A stretch of 54,230 nt of DNA. Origin: Alistipes sp. (GTDB lineage: Bacteria > Bacteroidota > Bacteroidia > Bacteroidales > Rikenellaceae). The stretch is from the NCBI GenBank assembly GCA_017503575.1, contig JAFVSV010000027.1, positions 1-54,230 of the forward strand, read 5' to 3'. A program made the position numbers and the translations under genes. This document shows positions 52,534-54,230 of this stretch, in pieces. The stretch's first letter is position 1. The number at the start of each line of letters is the position of its first letter. The notes beneath the pieces were generated by a model, which made no database searches, had not been told where the DNA came from, and saw nothing but the letters and a program-made list of their open reading frames with translations.

Positions 52534-52563
52534 CAGAGAGTAAAACCAATAAAAGATAAAACT

Positions 52564-52941
52564 ATGAAGACTATTTTGTATATTCTATTTGCGGCAACAA
52601 TGATGGTTGGATGCAATAACTCAAAGGCAACGAAGGGTTTTGATTCGGTAGATGCAACACGCTTTGCCGAGGTGATTGAGAACGAGCAGGTGCAAATTAT
52701 CGACACGCGAACACCTGAGGAGTTCAGCGAGGGACATATACCTGGTGCAGTGAACATTGACATCGATAGCGAGGAGTTCGCAGCAAAGGTTGCCGAGTTG
52801 GATAAGTCGCGCCCCGTAGCGGTATATTGTCGTGGTGGTCGCAGAAGCAAGGAGGCTGCCAAGCATATGGTAAGTTGCGGTTTGGAGGTTACGGAGCTCT
52901 CGGACGGCATTATGTCGTGGAAAGGCGCGGTAGAGAAGTAG
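52564..52941 (+). CDS. Rhodanese-like lipoprotein
   Basis: The 125-residue protein has a lipoprotein signal (lipobox MVGC, Cys 17) and one rhodanese domain. The strand QIIDTRTPEEFSEGHIPGAVN is characteristic. The active-site loop is C89-R-G-G-R-R-S, so the sulfur-carrying Cys is present. The start at 52564 is chosen over an in-frame ATG 14 codons upstream that lies before the likely transcription start. It is probably a periplasmic sulfur carrier or thiol-handling protein; the acceptor is unknown. It is flanked by tRNA-end elements. Confidence 0.88.
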   Translation: MKTILYILFAATMMVGCNNSKATKGFDSVDATRFAEVIENEQVQIIDTRTPEEFSEGHIPGAVNIDIDSEEFAAKVAELDKSRPVAVYCRGGRRSKEAAKHMVSCGLEVTELSDGIMSWKGAVEK

Positions 52942-53079
52942 TTAGTGTGTATGGTCATGCATACTGCGCGTCAGGCGTATTATGCAGGGAGTGTTGGGTT
53001 GTGAGTGTCGTGTGAGTGCGCATTGCTAAATTGGTATAACGCATTGAATGGTTGAAACAAGCTACTCCATCCATCTTCA

Positions 53080-53092
53080 CCGCCGGAATCAC
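53080..53092 (+). other. Second orphan tRNA-Arg 3' end (att-like)
   Basis: CCGCCGGAATCAC is identical to 51930-51942, the 3' end of tRNA-Arg(TCT) plus one base, but no tRNA body precedes it. It is followed by a terminator, as in a real tRNA gene. The segment between the two, about 1.1 kb, holds only the rhodanese gene. There is no gene in 52942-53281. Confidence 0.6.
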
Positions 53093-53137
53093 GAGCGCAG
53101 AGAGCGCGCAAGCAGCACCGCAGGTGCAAAACGAGAA

Positions 53138-53180
53138 AGAGAACGAGTTGAGTTTACTCAAACATCGTTCTCTTTTTTTT
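53138..53180 (+). terminator. Terminator after the orphan tRNA end
   Basis: AGAGAACGA pairs with TCGTTCTCT, with an inner GTTGAGT...CTCAAAC stem, followed by eight T. It serves no visible gene on the plus strand other than the orphan tRNA end or the rhodanese gene. Confidence 0.85.
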
Positions 53181-53213
53181 GTGTATTGCCACTGGCAATG
53201 CTTGTGCTCTCTC

Positions 53214-53281
53214 TGCCGAGGATTCCAAGGGGAAGGCGTTAAGCGGAGCAGACCTTGGTCTGCGGAGTAGCCAATCCCGCC
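53214..53281 (+). repeat. Distal part of repeated tRNA-flank element, copy 2
   Basis: TGCCGAGGATTCCAAGGG and a final AATCCCGCC mirror the element at 52152-52208. The final bases resemble the T-stem region of tRNA-Arg (GAATCCCGCC), which suggests a second tRNA-derived junction at about 53272-53281. Confidence 0.55.
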
Positions 53282-54094
53282 TTAAAAATTATCTTCTATA
53301 TACTTTAATAACTTGGCTGCACTTGCATTTGATAAGTTCATACCTCCTCGTGGAGCCATTGCCAATCCATTTTCCAAGAGGTGTGGTAGCGACATCTTAT
53401 GCGTATGACTTTCGGACAACAGTCGAAGCTTTATGAAACGATTGTGTTCCTTTGCTGTTTCAAAGTCATTAACATCTACATAGAACTCTTTTTCTTTGTC
53501 AAAGTCGGGTTGATATGGGATATCGTGAGCCTCAACCATCAATTTGTATTTTATACAACTATCAGGGCTTGACGAATATATATAAACAATATCTCCCTTC
53601 TGTATCTTGTAATTTTGTGTCCAATATATCTCATTGTGTTTTTTCAGACAACCATCGACATCAAAGAACTTACTATTGGCTGGCAATAGCCAAACAAACG
53701 ATTGCCCTCGTGGAGTTGATGGCTTTTCCACACCCGTTTTATCACTTTTTCCAACTACTACTTGCTTAAAGACTTCTTCAATTTCAGCATCATCCAATAG
53801 TAGGGCCACCTCCTTAAAGATAGCAAGGGCCTCCTCGGGTGCGACATTGAAAAACTCTCTATTGTTGCGAATACGCAAATTTGTAAAACGCTCAATATAG
53901 TGATGAATTAGCTTCTCTGCCTCCGAATACTTCACTGTTTTCAAGGTTGCATAAATCTCAAATGGCAGAGGTACGGCAGTATTATCCAGTTCCTTAGAGC
54001 GGATGTCTACAGGGCGAGAACTTTTACCAATTTTAACCCAATCCTCCTTGAAACTTGGATTGGTAAGGATATATACATAGCCGGCTTCTTTCAT
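53282..54094 (-). CDS. GIY-YIG-type (T5orf172-like) / EVE-like fusion protein
   Basis: The 270-residue soluble protein begins with a GIY-YIG-superfamily pattern: YVYILTN (6-12), KIGKS (21-25), Arg 32, a mid-helix Glu (YSEAEKLIHHY) and NREFF (78-82). This fits the T5orf172/MUG113 branch. After a linker (residues 100-130), FVWLLPANSKFFDVDGCL, YWTQNYKIQKGDIVYIYSSS and the ending LLENGLAMAPRGGM resemble an EVE-type domain, a reader of modified bases. The domain names come from motif memory, not a search. The combination suggests a modification-dependent nuclease. The gene is alone, with its own promoter, beside a tRNA-end scar. Confidence 0.72.
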   Translation of the reverse strand: MKEAGYVYILTNPSFKEDWVKIGKSSRPVDIRSKELDNTAVPLPFEIYATLKTVKYSEAEKLIHHYIERFTNLRIRNNREFFNVAPEEALAIFKEVALLLDDAEIEEVFKQVVVGKSDKTGVEKPSTPRGQSFVWLLPANSKFFDVDGCLKKHNEIYWTQNYKIQKGDIVYIYSSSPDSCIKYKLMVEAHDIPYQPDFDKEKEFYVDVNDFETAKEHNRFIKLRLLSESHTHKMSLPHLLENGLAMAPRGGMNLSNASAAKLLKYIEDNF

Positions 54095-54116
54095 AGTATT
54101 TCTGTTTTGAGATACA

Positions 54117-54147
54117 CAAAGTTAGGAATTTTTTCTTACTCCCCAAA
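54117..54147 (-). promoter_or_regulatory. Promoter of the nuclease-like fusion gene
   Basis: On the minus strand TTTG (54144-54147) lies 19 bases upstream of TAACTTTG (54117-54124), an exact consensus. The leader is about 17 bases. Beyond 54148 to the window end no feature is seen. Confidence 0.8.
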
Positions 54148-54230
54148 ATCTTTGCCTTTTGCAATCCGATAAAATCAGGTGAAATTCGATGCAATTCTCC
54201 TTGCCTGACAATTCCAATCCCAAACGAAGA

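Noticed and set aside
53052-53270. Short open frames over the second tRNA-flank element
   Set aside because: They span a terminator and repeated non-coding sequence and have no start signal or conserved character.

Overview
The window looks like a chromosomal segment from a member of the Bacteroidales, most likely near Alistipes or another Rikenellaceae genus; the genus is an inference. Three things support this. Promoters repeatedly match the Bacteroidetes sigma form TTTG-N19/20-TAnnTTTG, and I found nine full or near-full matches. The protein families are typical of the group: BACON domains, DUF5689, DUF5606, DUF5723, BspA-like repeats, a Ser-type sulfatase with its anaerobic maturase, and Na+-NQR. 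The tRNA genes lack an encoded CCA end. No replication, phage or transposase gene was found.

Layout. Positions 1-500 hold tRNA-Glu(CTC) and a convergent tRNA-Arg(ACG), each with a terminator. Positions 504-10832 hold one minus-strand operon of five envelope lipoproteins (BACON, BspA-like repeats, fimbrillin-like and Fib_succ_major-like domains) plus a 48-residue microprotein. A glutathione peroxidase follows, then the complete nqrABCDEF operon (17543-11851, minus), the sodium pump that couples NADH oxidation to quinone reduction. On the plus strand, tatD-like, tcdA and D-2-hydroxyacid dehydrogenase genes form an overlapping operon. Positions 20090-23944 (minus) pair a DUF5723 barrel protein with a large lipoprotein.

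Positions 24132-28031 hold a membrane-anchored TPR regulator with a C-terminal helix-turn-helix, a small lipoprotein and an internally duplicated lipoprotein. The regulator and the duplicated lipoprotein share an upstream module with identical internal spacing, which suggests a small self-regulated regulon. Next come DUF5606, serB, two DUF5689 lipoproteins, rsmA and a frameshifted recQ. A housekeeping plus-strand run lptB-aroA-aroC-prmC-recX ends at 39019.

Positions 39000-45006 look like an insertion. They are flanked by an exact 77-bp direct repeat of the 3' end of recX. Inside are a frameshifted transglutaminase-like gene, a duplicated zinc-ribbon membrane protein, gene remnants, and a sulfatase/maturase pair. 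The right edge carries an orphan 3' end of a tRNA-Arg with its own terminator.

To the right are an OmpA-like protein and a 1429-residue coiled-coil lipoprotein (one operon), a small XRE-type regulator, and tRNA-Arg(TCT) behind an unusual repeat-bearing leader. A rhodanese lipoprotein follows, then a second orphan tRNA 3' end with terminator. Last comes a predicted GIY-YIG-type/EVE-like fusion protein that may be a defence nuclease. The tRNA-end scars near 45 kb and 53 kb suggest that the right third has been reshaped by site-specific integration or recombination.
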